Source: Cordylochernes scorpioides
Lineage: Eukaryota; Arthropoda; Arachnida; Pseudoscorpiones; Chernetidae
Length of the DNA: 64,000 bases
Direction of reading: 5' to 3'
NCBI GenBank assembly: GCA_030710605.1
Contig: CP092863.1
Location: forward strand, 139,203,882 to 139,267,881
The notes beneath the pieces are model-generated. The model was not told the origin of the DNA and made no database searches. It saw only the letters and a program-made list of their open reading frames with translations. The position numbers and the translations under genes were made by a program. This document shows, piece by piece, positions 31,569 to 41,150 of this stretch (the stretch's first letter is position 1; each line of letters begins with the position of its first letter).

Positions 31569-31935
31569 TAGATGGAAATTTTGCCAGGAGGATATTGATC
31601 TAAAGAGACAAAGGTCGTCTCTCCCGTCAAAATAGACGTCAAAACTAGACGCAATCTATTGACCGTCGCCGCAAACTAGCGGCCTCGGGTCGGTGACAAA
31701 GCCACAACACCAGCTTTGGCAAACTGAAAAGCGTTAACCTAGAGACCATGGTTTCGGGCTAATGGCCCTCGTCAGTCTAGGGCGGACTTTAATTCCATGA
31801 GATCCACACGGGATCTAATGGAATCTTGACAATCTGCCAAAGAGGTGTTTAGCTGGCAAAGTGGCTGGGTCAAATCTATGGCCAAAATATAGATGGAAAT
31901 TTTGCCAGGAGGATATTGATCTAAAGAGACCACGA
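31569..31935 (-). repeat. Hammerhead-bearing element with 320-bp direct repeats
   Basis: A block with TGGAAATTTTGCCAGGAGG and ATATTGATCTAAAGAGAC occurs at about 31,569-31,609 and again at 31,889-31,930. They are 320 bp apart and a hammerhead lies between them. The flank CTGGTGTTGTGGCTTTGTCA (minus strand) is shared with 3.38 kb and with 40.53 kb. The layout fits one and a part units of a tandem retroelement such as a Penelope-like pseudo-LTR or a retrozyme-like unit. Which of these it is cannot be told from sequence. Confidence 0.6.
31738..31781 (-). ncRNA. Hammerhead ribozyme motif with canonical GUC site
   Basis: Minus strand, 44 nt: stem I CCTAGA/TCTAGG (six pairs), core CTGACGA, stem II GGGC/GCCC with loop CATTA, GAAA, helix III ACCATGGT (a perfect palindrome), cleavage triplet GUC. 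Every invariant position is met. This is the best-formed motif in the window together with 3,316 and 40,935. Its relative at 40,578 keeps pairing in stem II by a compensatory change. Confidence 0.85.
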
Positions 31936-32289
31936 CGGAAGAGGCGACCTTTGTCTCTTTAGATTGTAGATGTTATATAGCGAGGTAGGTAGATACTACC
32001 AACAATGATAGTCATCCAGGGAGAGACCATCCTTACACAAAGCGCCCAGAGCAGAAGTCGTGTAGATGATCTGATGCCCAAAATGGGTTTATCTCGGTCT
32101 GACAACTCAGCGATCAAAGTTCGAACTCTTTGATAACCCCTGACCGAGCGTCTTAGATCTCTGTAGAAAGATTCTGCTCCACTGACTTTTTTACTTCACT
32201 GGAAATCCTCTGTGTCTTATCTACACTCTAGTGTTTTAGTATTCTCTTTTTTTTTTGGACTAAATTAAACTCTTCGAGTTAAAATGGCG

Positions 32290-32385
32290 AAATAAAATTA
32301 GCAAGCTTTCGGACGTCCTTCTACAGGCTTTACGATGACTAAGCCTGTAGCCTGTAGAAGGACGTCCAAAAGCTTGCTAATAAAG
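32290..32385. repeat. Inverted pair of class-2 hammerhead-like hairpins
   Basis: Minus copy at about 32,298-32,332 and plus copy at about 32,344-32,383, each CTGTAGA with GGACGTCC and the AAAGCTT block. Stem I is AGC/GCT in the minus copy and TAGC/GCTA in the plus copy. The plus copy has lost the G of GAAA. Probably inactive. Confidence 0.45.
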
Positions 32386-32559
32386 TTCGCACAAGACACT
32401 CCTCTTCAATCTCCGTTTTATTTCGCTATTCTCTTTGTTTCTTTGATTTCTTTCGTATTGACAATATGGCTGCCATCGCTTTGTGTACACTTGTGCTACA
32501 CCAACGTGCAAAAAAACGATATATCAATCATTCAAATTTCATTTTTTATTGTTTCAAGT

Positions 32560-32760
32560 ACACGTGGTACAGTCCATAATATGATGGGTAGTTAGAAATT
32601 GCTTTTCCACATGTTGACATATTAGAAAAGCAGTTCGACTTTTGCCCTGTGTGTCAGAGCCCCCGTTTAATTACTTGAACTCACTGGTGGGGTTGGACTT
32701 TTGCAAGAATCGGGGTTCATTGAAGGAATTATTTTCTTCAGAAAAAGTGCCCAATACGAG
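32560..32760 (-). mobile_element. tRNA-derived SINE, head damaged
   Basis: Minus-strand copy: tail near TACACGTGGTACAG, then CACTGGTGGGGTTGGACTTT and GAAAAAGTGCCCAATACGAG. The B box region is largely lost. Confidence 0.7.
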
Positions 32761-32779
32761 TCGTGTACAAAATTGTTGA

Positions 32780-33120
32780 ACTGTTCTTGTACCTGTGATT
32801 TTTGTTATTTCGTATTACTCTGATAATAGTATTCAGTACTTTGTTGCTACTATTGTTAAATAATTGTTGTTCATATAGATAGTATTGTCTCAATGTTCTC
32901 ACTATTCAAACCTTCGTTGCCTATTGTTGTTGACCCATTGTTGTAAATGTGCTTGTTGATGTCTCATATTACTATGATCGTATTCAATCCATTGTTGAAT
33001 CATTGTTGTTCCTGAAATATATTCTTATATCGATGTAATTATACTAAAATGTACTTGAAACTGTTGTTAAGTTAAACTTTTATTTGTGTCAAAAGTGAAC
33101 GCAGAACATCAGTACTTAAA
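32780..33120. other. No recognised feature
   Basis: AT-rich DNA with scattered TTGTTG trinucleotides. No supported gene or repeat. Confidence 0.4.
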
Positions 33121-33154
33121 TTGAAGACACGAACATCTCTAAGTGTATAATATT

Positions 33155-33330
33155 TCCACGTGGAAAATTAGGAAAGACAAACTTCAGGATGACACAGCAA
33201 TTTATTTAAGGCAAGAACAAACTATGAATGATAAAAAAAGATAATTAATGAAGGAAATTTACAGAGTAGCAAAATATAAACATAAAAATGATACTCTGTT
33301 AATAAAATAATAAATACTTTACTGCAATAT
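33155..33330 (-). repeat. Solo LTR of the TRIM-related family
   Basis: Minus sense runs from near ...AAGTATTTATTAT to CCACGTGGAAA. It shares TTACAGAGTAGCAAAATATA, AGAACAAACTATGAATGATA and AAATTAGGAAAGAC with copies at 47.34, 49.37 and 62.35 kb. Compared with the LTRs at 36.7 and 37.1 kb it has about 95 extra internal bases. Confidence 0.65.
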
Positions 33331-33479
33331 GATGAAAGATGAAATCAACTCAATTTCTTGCTGTCTAACAAAACTGCATAAAAGTTTGATTTGGCAATTT
33401 TCTTATACAAAGCAATAACGCGCCATCTATATATAACACATTAAGACGTGAATGTTTCTTTTCACAAATAAATCAAACT

Positions 33480-33575
33480 TCTACTGTCCTTAACACAAAG
33501 CAATAACGCGCCATCTATACATATAAAATGAAAGGATTTAAAAGCACGAATGTTTCTTTTATACATAATAGAAAA
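33480..33575 (+). repeat. GGGAGGG foldback-family head
   Basis: Only the left part of the family (ACACAAAGCAATAACGCGCC, ATGAAAGGATTTAAAAGCAC, TGTTTCTTTTATACATAATA), directly after another fragment of the same family at about 33,410-33,490. Confidence 0.6.
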
Positions 33576-33946
33576 AATCTCTCTTCGTGATATGTCTTTA
33601 TAGAACGTGCAGCAAAAGAGACACAGAATCTGTGACAACATTGGGACAGAACACGTTCTTCAATCTTGCTAATCAATGAAACAATTGATACATGGTGTTC
33701 TTTTTTTTCCAATCGAGCAAAACTGGAAATAATGAGTGTCCAAGACAGATACAAATCTCTATTGTTCCTTAGGGCCTCTGCATGGGATGCAGGATCTGAC
33801 TTCTCTTTTTTATTCTTTTCTTTTACGGTGTCTTCAACGCTTGTCTATCTATAGACTGTGTATAGGCACATCTTTTCTGGTGGTGGTGCTTGTTCCAGTC
33901 TTCACACCATTTCTTGGAGGTTGTGCACATCTTGTGATAACATATA

Positions 33947-34135
33947 GGTAACCCAGACTCCTGGAGTGTATCTATAAATCGCCAACTACCCCCTATTTAC
34001 ATAGTAACAACACAAAGGTAACCCAGGCTCCTGGAGCGTATCCATAGATCGCCAACTACCCCCTATTTACATAGTAACAACACAAAGGTAACCCAGGCTC
34101 CTGGAGCGTATCCATAGATCGCCAACTATCCGGGC
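33947..34135 (+). repeat. 70-bp tandem repeat, 2.7 units
   Basis: Units start GTAACCCAG(A/G)CTCCTGGAG at 33,948, 34,018 and 34,088. The unit includes ATCGCCAACTACCCCCTATT. Related single blocks lie at 20.9, 21.4 and 59.3 kb. Confidence 0.85.
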
Positions 34136-34139
34136 TGTA

Positions 34140-34470
34140 CTTCAGTTTAGGAGTCAGTCTTGGTAGTCTTAGTAAACAAGTCCACCAAGTGTCTCCAGGC
34201 CAGTCTTGGTAGATTCAACAGGGTAGTACTGTTGAAAGAAGACAGTCCAAGGAGTGTAGCCGTCTGGAATCGCTGTAGTTGGAATGCTGGGACATGTTCC
34301 ACGGTTTGATCTTCCACTTGACAGTGTGAACATGTTGTATCAGAGACTTGTTTAATTCTGGCCATATCGGCTTGAACATATTCATGTCCTGATAAGAGAA
34401 TTGTGAAAATTCCTTGTCTATATCCTTTCTGAGACGTTCTAATGGAACTGAACGCGCGAACATTTATAGT
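34140..34470 (-). pseudogene. LINE ORF2 C-terminal fragment, frameshifted
   Basis: Minus-strand residues ADMARIKQVSDTTCSHCQVE and QTVEHVPAF resemble the CX2C...H...C C-terminal motif of non-LTR retrotransposons, with the last Cys replaced. Upstream codons continue in a second frame, so at least one frameshift is present. Confidence 0.55.
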
Positions 34471-34984
34471 ACGAATCTTACAGAGTTAGAAAGAATATCT
34501 ATGCAGAGATAAGAGTTAAAGATCAACGTAGAAAATAATAAAGAAGAAGTGGATTTAATATGCAACCTTTTCATATTTTGGTATATTTGCATGTTTTGTA
34601 TAAGATACCTTTTGCATAGGTTACTTGTTCCTGTATTTTGGGATTTTCTAAGAAAAATCTATTTTAAAGAAAAATCTATTCTAAGAACAATCGCTAAATT
34701 ACTTTACTTTTAAATGAGAAAATAAAAAAGTGTTAAAATGTTTGTTCGATCTAGATTGTAGATATAAAATACTAAAATAACTATTGAGAAGAATTTTCTT
34801 ATTTTTTCACGGTGATTGTTTCTCAATAAAATCTTTATCAGTCAATCAATTCACTATGAAAATGGTGGGTCGCTAAAATGTCGATAAATAGAAAGGAAAA
34901 AGTTTGATGAGTTTCTATCATTATATGAATCCAACTTACAATGTTGTATTTTCCTATAGTTTGATTATGTTATATTAGAATTGT

Positions 34985-35335
34985 AAGAAATGAACGCATT
35001 AAAGCACGAATGTTTATTTACACATAAAACAAACTTCTATTATCCTTACTGCGATGATAAAATATATTGGGAAGGGCTGGTCTCATCAGTGGTGAACTGT
35101 CCCAGCGCTTTCGTCAATTTAATCTACCAGACCGCTTCTTTAGAGCTCTAATACTGTATTGGATGATTCTGCTCATATATGCTACACTGAAGGGTGGAAT
35201 CTTACAAATGGTATTTAAGAAAACTATGGATATAATCTTTTACGGATAGTGGAATTACATTTGTAAATATTTGCATCGAGTAATGCTCTTCCGCAAACAA
35301 TAAAGACAAGGCCAGTTAGGCATAAATTAATACAA
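34985..35335 (+). repeat. GGGAGGG foldback-family copy, long form
   Basis: All main blocks in forward order from ATGTTTATTTACACATAAAA to TTTGCATCGAGTAATGCTCT and AATAAAGACAAGGCCAGTTA. Confidence 0.65.
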
Positions 35336-35339
35336 AGCA

Positions 35340-35590
35340 ATAACTTGGGTCGCTCCTTAAATAAATGCATATATTAGTTAATAACCAAATGGAATCCTCT
35401 CTTTCTTTTTCCCAGTAAGAGACGCCTACGGAAGCCAACAGTACATAGACAGATAAAGCACATAGGCTATAGTTATTAACTAATATATGCATTTATTTAA
35501 GGTGCCAATTTATAATTGTAACAAATAGTATTTGAATAAAAACATTCAATCGGGTAAAACACGGGCGTTGCCTGGGTCATTCGGCTAGTG
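35340..35590 (-). mobile_element. CCCGG-head element
   Basis: Inverted copy of 7,617-7,860: GTAAGAGACGCCTACGGAAG and AAACACGGGCGTTGCCTGGG, ending at CATTCGGCTAGTGTGA. A partial duplication of ACTAATATATGCATTTATTT lies inside. Confidence 0.6.
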
Positions 35591-35639
35591 TGATATATAT
35601 AACAAATGAAATCATTTTAATATTTCTTTCTTATTTAAA

Positions 35640-36000
35640 AGTAAAGTAATTTAGCGATTGGTCTAAGTGTTGAAGATAACGGAAAATACTGACTAGATAA
35701 TTCTAAAAGACAGAAATTGTGTTTGCTGAGAGTACTAGCGACTACAGACTAGATTAGACACTGGACACAAGTGGCCTTGGGTCTCCCGGACGTGATGAGG
35801 AGTCCAAACAGGAAGAGAGATTATGGAGAAAAATTCTTCACGTGGATCCAACCCAGGAGTCTGATAGGCTTCTTCCTGGATTGAATTCCAGTAAACCTTT
35901 GTGTTAAGTGATAATTCCACACAATACTTGTGTTTTTGATATTCTTTTTTAAAGTTAACTCCGAGAGAAGAATTACAAAAACAATAATGACTCAGAACGA
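35640..36000. other. No recognised feature
   Basis: A short ORF on the minus strand (residues GLDPREEFF) lacks any support. No repeat family identified. Confidence 0.3.
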
Positions 36001-36014
36001 AACACTATAAAGGA

Positions 36015-36235
36015 ATGACAATACATCCAGATGGCACAAGAACCTACAGAACATGTAACAATTGTCCTAGTTTGGAACTAACACCTACCCACATATTTTC
36101 ATGGACAGCAATGGCTGCAGCCTTGCAGAAATTTGACATAGACCCAGAACTTTACACACCCAAGATAGTGGACATTGAGGCTGCTGTGATAGAGATGCCC
36201 TTTTTGTTAACGAATAAATATATAGAGCTATAATT
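36015..36235 (+). pseudogene. LINE ORF2 C-terminus, source family of the tail arrays
   Basis: Plus-strand reading: residues GTRTYRTCNNCPSLELTPTH, then IFSW and ALQKFDIDPELYTPKIVD. A CX2C...H motif is visible, and the last Cys is replaced by Trp. From CPSLELTP onwards it matches the sense (minus) strand of the retroposons at 28.9 and 54.8 kb, but it has only one tail unit and extends further upstream than they do. Confidence 0.75.
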
Positions 36236-36703
36236 AATTTATAATTGTTGTGGCGGGCGGGAGAAGCAGCACAAGTAAGGGACTGCCCTGTAGTACGGTG
36301 TCGTGAGCCGCTACGGTAACCGTGAACAGGGAACCCCCCCCATTCCATGGAGCAGCAAAAATTAATTTAATATATTATATATATATACAGATTATAAATA
36401 TTTTCTCCTGCTTTCCTTTTAATCTACGTATTCCCGTATATAATTCTCAAACAATATGTTTTTCAACCTAAAAAGTCAAAAATATATTTGAGTATAGAAG
36501 GAGCAGCGTGGCACGTCCAGTTGACAGTTTGGTGTGTCATGCTGTCACGACAGATGTCACCAAGTTGTTTGCGACATTTACAATAAAGATGGATTGAGAG
36601 AGAGAATCTGGTCTCTCAAATATCAAAACTGATGTGTTTGTATCATTGTATGTTTCCTGCTAACTTCACTACTGTCACCTTACCGTTGTTTGTTATTATA
36701 TAT

Positions 36704-37210
36704 TGTAACAAAGTATTTATTAATTTTATTATTTTTATCAACAGAGTGGTCATTTTTATGTTTATATCTTACTACTCTGTAAATTTTCCACGTGCCATTT
36801 TGGTGGAGATGCTGGGAAAGTTGGGGAAGACAAACTGAAGACCGCCGAGACCTTGAAGCCATGAGTGCTGTGATCTACATTTTCGGAGACTGACTCCAGG
36901 ATTCCACCGCCGTGCTAAAGCCAAGACTTCACTCGAAGATGACGATGTCCCTATAGACGATACGACGACAAAGCCGCTCTTCACGCCGCAAGAAAATGGA
37001 CGCAAAGATACTAGGGACAAAGTTCCAAGACTTCGATGGAATCCTTGGCAGAAGCACGTCAGATCCATGTCAGTATCTACAATAATTGCTAGCTGTGGGT
37101 CACAGCTTTCATAGGGAAGAAGCTATGTAACAAAGTATTTATTATTTTTATTTACAGAGTGATCATTTTTATGTTTATATTTTGGTACTCTGTAAATTTT
37201 ACACGTGGCA
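36704..37210 (+). mobile_element. TRIM-like short LTR element with tRNA-Ala primer site
   Basis: LTRs of 94 bp (36,704-36,797) and 85 bp (37,126-37,210) start TGTAACAAAGTATTTATT and end CACGTG(G/C)CA. Three bases after the 5' LTR, TGGTGGAGATGCTGGG (36,801-36,816) is complementary to the 3' end of alanine tRNA as known from animals. A purine-rich AGGGAAGAAG precedes the 3' LTR. The 330-bp interior has no supported ORF. No clear TSD. The LTRs differ, so it is not recent. Confidence 0.75.
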
Positions 37211-37239
37211 ATAAGTTCTGTTGAAGGGTACTTGCTCGA

Positions 37240-37480
37240 AATCTGGTTGTTGTTAACATCTATCAAGTCGACACCCTATGGACAGATATTCTCCAATTTG
37301 ATCTATTAGTGTTCATCACTCGCATCTCATCTAGTAACCTTCTGGCAGCTTTCTTGATCTCTTCTAACCTGTTCATTACAGATCATCCTTTCTTTCTTAA
37401 AATTTTACTAACATCAACTTTTCTAATCCAATTTTTTCTGACGTCTCCGAAGTAGGTATGTCTTTGTTTACGTATTTAGG
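37240..37480 (-). pseudogene. RTE-like LINE C-terminal fragment
   Basis: Minus strand: residues TYFGDVRKNWIRKVDVSKIL, then RLEEIKKAARRLLDEM and the VHSV-type ending, interrupted by stops. Same family as 27.9, 49.15, 49.57 and 63.95 kb. Confidence 0.6.
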
Positions 37481-37507
37481 ATTCTCTAGGAATCTACCAG
37501 AATTAGT

Positions 37508-37721
37508 TACACTTATGAACAAAACCTAAGGAAGTGAAAAATCTTTGATGTCGTCGGTCGTCGTTTTTTTTTTTTTTGGATGCAAAGACAATTTTGTTCC
37601 CAGAGGGTTATCTCGTGTATCTTCAATAAAGGTCACTGTAATATCTTTCAGAGTTATTGTCTGAATCCCGATATACATGCTGAAAGGTACAACTTCTTTA
37701 AGTATTTTGTCCATGAGTGTA
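37508..37721 (+). mobile_element. M1 MITE, single-unit reference copy
   Basis: A 214-bp element with TACACTTATGAACAAAACCT on the left and TTTTGTCCATGAGTGTA on the right. The interior consists of a left part (AATCTTTGATGTCGTCGGTC, T run) and one copy of the segment amplified elsewhere. TA at each end fits Tc1/mariner-type integration. No transposase is in the window. Confidence 0.85.
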
Positions 37722-37754
37722 TATTTAAGAAAGAAATGGGAGGTTTGTTGATGA

Positions 37755-38058
37755 GTGTTCTAAACCATTGGTTTTCGACCGCTACGACTCTGTATCTAAT
37801 CCTGTGCATTAGACACTTTTTTTTTTCTGATAAAAAATGCTCCAATGGCTCCCGATTATTGCAAAAGTCCAACCCCACCAATGAGTGCAGGTATCTAAAC
37901 GGTGCTCCGACACATTTGTAAGTGCAAAAGTCGAACTGCGCTTTTCACATGTGTAGACATGTGGTGCACTTACAATAAAAACAGTCGACTACTTCTACCC
38001 ACCATGATTATCATGGCCTATACCACGTGTACTAGGGATAATAAAATTATTATTATTA
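37755..38058 (+). mobile_element. tRNA-derived SINE, near full length
   Basis: Head with a damaged B box (CTGTATCTAATCCTG), body as at 24.6 kb, and an ATTATTATTATT-type tail. Confidence 0.75.
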
Positions 38059-38160
38059 TTCCTAGAGAGTACACGTGGCACAGGCCATACTAATCATGGT
38101 AAGTAGTTAGCGACTGTTTTTCCTGTAAGTATACCACATGTCTACACATATTTGTCCTTT
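38059..38160 (-). mobile_element. tRNA-derived SINE fragment, tail-to-tail with the previous copy
   Basis: Inverted SINE end: TACACGTGGCACAGGCCAT, then TAAGTATACCACATGTCTAC. The two SINE tails meet at the ATT run. Confidence 0.7.
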
Positions 38161-38184
38161 TATCTTTTCATGGTATTCCAAGTG

Positions 38185-38345
38185 TATTTATCCAGGTCTA
38201 CATTTCAAAACTACTTCAACTATTTTTTATTCTTTCCTGAGAATCCAGCTCTTACATCCATAAGTGATTACAGGGAATATCAATGTCTCTACAATTCTCT
38301 ATCTTAAATGAAATGTTTGTAATTTTCTGAAAGGTAGCTAAGCAT
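38185..38345 (-). pseudogene. LINE RT-region fragment (RTE/L1-like)
   Basis: Minus strand: residues RIVETLIFPVITYGCKSWIL, the well-known segment downstream of the RT palm in RTE- and L1-like LINEs (usual form VFPVxTYGCESWT). Stops follow. Only about 40 residues. Confidence 0.65.
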
Positions 38346-38501
38346 AATCCAATAAAGATACATGCCGCTTTAAATGGTATTATTTTTGGTATTTTTTATC
38401 TTCGATGATTTGGTAAAAGTCTATAAAACAAAATAGCCAATAATTAGATATTCCGAATCAAGTATGTACCATTGAAGGCACACGAGATAACCACGTATGT
38501 A

Positions 38502-38682
38502 TACACTCATGGACAAAACTTAAGGAAGCTGTACTTTTTACTATGTATATCGGTATTCAGATAATAACTCTGAAAGATATTACAGTGACCTTTATTGAAG
38601 ACACACGAGATAACCAAAGTGTGAACAAAATTGCATCTGTCTACTTAAAAAAAAAAAATAGATGACCGGCGACCAAACGAAC
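38502..38682 (-). mobile_element. M1 MITE, single unit, right end truncated
   Basis: Left end TACACTCATGGACAAAACTT. One interior unit in minus orientation, then an A run. The element stops at about 38,682 without the second terminal repeat. Confidence 0.7.
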
Positions 38683-38751
38683 AATATAAAATGTCCCCAA
38701 ACGAAATACAACCAAAATCGTCTGCATCTCTAAGGAAAACGTAGGCAGACG

Positions 38752-38824
38752 ATAAGCGTGAAATTGAAAGCAGCCGGTGACCTACTTCAGAATACGACTG
38801 TCTTCCCAGGACCCCCTCAGTCCA
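38752..38824 (+). other. Possible short internal exon
   Basis: GTAGGCAG before 38,752 and CAG|GTAAGA at 38,825 look like splice sites. The 73 bp between are open (residues KLKAAGDLLQNTTVFPGPPQ). The acceptor lacks a good pyrimidine tract. Unrecognised. Confidence 0.2.
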
Positions 38825-39108
38825 GGTAAGATGACCCTCACAAAATTAGCAAACGACCTTCCGCCATAAAAATCATTACCCTCTTATGAAAAGATATCAT
38901 TCTTTTTTAGCACTTTCAAGATATTTTTAAAGTTAAGTGATAAAATTTCCTTTTTATATATATAGAGAGAGTGGTTTTCCAAATGGAATTTTTCCTTTAT
39001 ATATAACCTATATTTCTATTTATAATTTTAAATATTTATAACGAACATATTTGAAGATATGATAGTCTTTATAATAACAATAGGTATGAATTTTACTATA
39101 TTTTTATA

Positions 39109-39763
39109 TAGACATTCATGGACAAAACTTAAAGAAGTGGAAAGTTTTTTATGTTGCCAGTCGTCTGTCTTTTTGAAGGAGACGGAGAAAATTTTGTTCA
39201 CACTTGGTTATCTCGTGTGTCTTCAATAAAGGTCACTGTAATATCTTTCAGAGTTATTGTCTGAATCCCGATATACATGCTAAAAGGTACAACTTCCTTA
39301 AGTTTTGTTCACACTTGGTTATCTCGTGTGTCTTCAATAAAGGTCACTGTAATATCTTTCAGAGTTATTGTCTGAATCCCGATATACATGCTAAAAGGTA
39401 CAACTTCCTTAAGTTTTGTTCACACTTGGTTATCTCGTGTGTCTTCAATAAAGGTCACTGTAATATCTTTCAGAGTTATTGTCTGAATCCCGATATACAT
39501 GCTAAAAGGTACAACTTCCTTAAGTTTTGTTCACACTTGATTATATCGTATGTCTTCAATAAAGGTCACTGTAATATTTTTCAGAGTTGTTGTCTGAATC
39601 CCGATACACATGGTGAAAGGTACAACTTCCTTAAGTTTTGTTCACACTTGATTATATCGTATGTCTTCAATAAAGGTCACTGTAATATTTTTCAGAATTA
39701 TTGTCTCAATCCCGATATACATGCTAAAAGGTACAACTTCCATAAGTTTTGTCCAGGAGTGTA
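39109..39763 (+). mobile_element. M1 MITE with 5-unit array
   Basis: Ends TAGACATTCATGGACAAAAC and TTTTGTCCAGGAGTGTA. Five units with an exact period of 111 bp. Units 1-3 are nearly identical, and units 4 and 5 share substitutions (TTGATTATATCGTATGTC), which suggests local duplication of units. The 186-codon ORF is five 37-residue repeats. Each unit has an AATAAA. Confidence 0.92.
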
Positions 39764-40125
39764 ATTTTATTTTCGCTGATGTTCGGAATAGAATCGCTAT
39801 CTTGAGAATAATATAGAATAGGATATTATATAAAAGATACAAAACGAACTTTATGCGCAATCTTTCGACCGACTTTGCAAACTAGCAAAACCCAACCTCG
39901 TACCCGTTTCGGGATGTTGGCCCTCGTCAACATAGTGCAGGCGTCACTGTGAGCGGTGAGAATGTTTTTTTTTTTTTTTTAATATTAACACCTGACATGT
40001 TTTTCTATTTTATTCTTATACTTTCACACGAACATCGTAATTACGTATTTTTGGCCTTAAATACCCATTTATTTATTTCTTAGGAAGCTTTTAAGAACAA
40101 ATTTTAGGTTGTAGAGGTACAGTCT

Positions 40126-40168
40126 GCACCACGCTGACGAGAGCCAACAGCCCGAAACGTGTACCTGG
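40126..40168 (+). ncRNA. Hammerhead ribozyme-like motif, slightly decayed
   Basis: Core CTGACGA 40,134-40,140, stem II GAGC/GCCC with one A-C mismatch, GAAA 40,154-40,157, helix III ACGTGT, GUA triplet. Stem I CCACG/CCTGG has one mismatch. Confidence 0.5.
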
Positions 40169-40577
40169 TTGGTCTTACTTGATTTATAAGGAAATTGGGT
40201 TGGTCAAATATCACGGAACACGTTAAATCAACGTTTAGGCGATTTTTGTTCCACGAAAATGGCATATCCTGACAGTTCTAATCATCATTTTAGATGGTGG
40301 AGCGCTATCTAGTGGAGCAAAAATAAACTAAACATTGAGTTAGCTTGTTCAATGATATTTGGCCAACCCAGTTTCTTGATAAATCAAGAAAAGTCATCCA
40401 CGTACGTGTTTTGGGCTGTTAGACCTCGTCAGCGTGATGCAGGCTGTACAGCTACGACCAAATATAAATATATTTCCTTTTCCGTCAAATTCGATGCGTA
40501 ACTGTCTCCGCAAACTAACGGACTCGGGTCAGTGACAAAGCCACAACAACAGCTTTGGAAAACTGGAGAAGCGTTCA

Positions 40578-40621
40578 CCAGGAGACTATGGTTTCGGACT
40601 AATGGTCTTCGTCAGTCCAGG
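40578..40621 (-). ncRNA. Hammerhead ribozyme motif with compensatory changes
   Basis: Minus strand: stem I CCTGGA/TCCTGG (one internal mismatch), core CTGACGA, stem II AGAC/GTCC, GAAA, GUC. Relative to 31,738 the third stem-II pair has changed from G-C to A-U on both sides, the pattern expected if the fold was under selection. Helix III (ACCATAGT) is no longer a perfect palindrome. Confidence 0.6.
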
Positions 40622-40934
40622 GCGGACTTTATTTAATGAGATGCACAAGGGATCAAATGGAATCTTCATAATCCGTCAAAGAGCTGTTTAGCTGGCAAAG
40701 TGGCTAGGCCATATCTTGGCCAAAATATAGATAGAAATCTTGCCGGGAAAATGGCGTCCTTTAATTTTATAGACCATTATCTACCCGGAAAAAATTACAT
40801 ATATAATTACCTTTTTTTTTCTTACTTTTTTTTCTCATGTTAAGCGTACTTACGCAAATTTGGCCTTAAATAGCTATTTATTGCTTCTCGGGAAGCCTCT
40901 TGGCAAATTTTTGGTCGTTGAGGTGCAGCCCACA

Positions 40935-40974
40935 CCATGCTGACGAGGGCCAACAGCCCGAAACGCGTACATGG
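40935..40974 (+). ncRNA. Hammerhead ribozyme motif, minimal helix III
   Basis: Stem I CCATG (40,935-40,939) with CATGG (40,970-40,974). Core CTGACGA 40,940-40,946. Stem II GGGC/GCCC with loop CAACA (40,947-40,959). GAAA 40,960-40,963. Helix III ACGCGT, a perfect palindrome. Cleavage predicted after A40969 in GUA. All invariant bases are present. Confidence 0.8.
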
Positions 40975-41150
40975 CAAGCTTTTTCTTTATTTATAAAGAA
41001 AACATTTATAAATACAATGTTTAGTTTATTTTTATATCCCTAGATGGCGCTCTGCTATCTAAAATTCCCATATAAGGTCAGGATATGCCTTTTTTTAATT
41101 TACATAATGTATGTATCACAGAAGTGTTGGCATCTCTCTCGCAACTTTAT

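Larger units (their letters stand above)
39840..41100. repeat. Cluster of hammerhead-bearing elements, both orientations
   Basis: Five hammerhead-like cores lie within 1.1 kb: about 39,896-39,940 (-), 40,126-40,168 (+), 40,399-40,440 (-), 40,578-40,621 (-) and 40,935-40,974 (+). Arms with TTTCTTGATAAATCAAGAAA and TCCTGACA/GATGGCGCTCTG blocks separate them. The element at 40.49-40.76 kb matches the one at 31.6-31.9 kb. The others match 24.1 and 49.9 kb. Confidence 0.75.

Noticed and set aside
39204..39764. 186-codon ORF as a Cys/His-repeat protein
   Set aside because: It is five copies of a 37-residue translation of the 111-bp M1 unit; other copies of the unit are frameshifted freely, so there is no sign of coding constraint.
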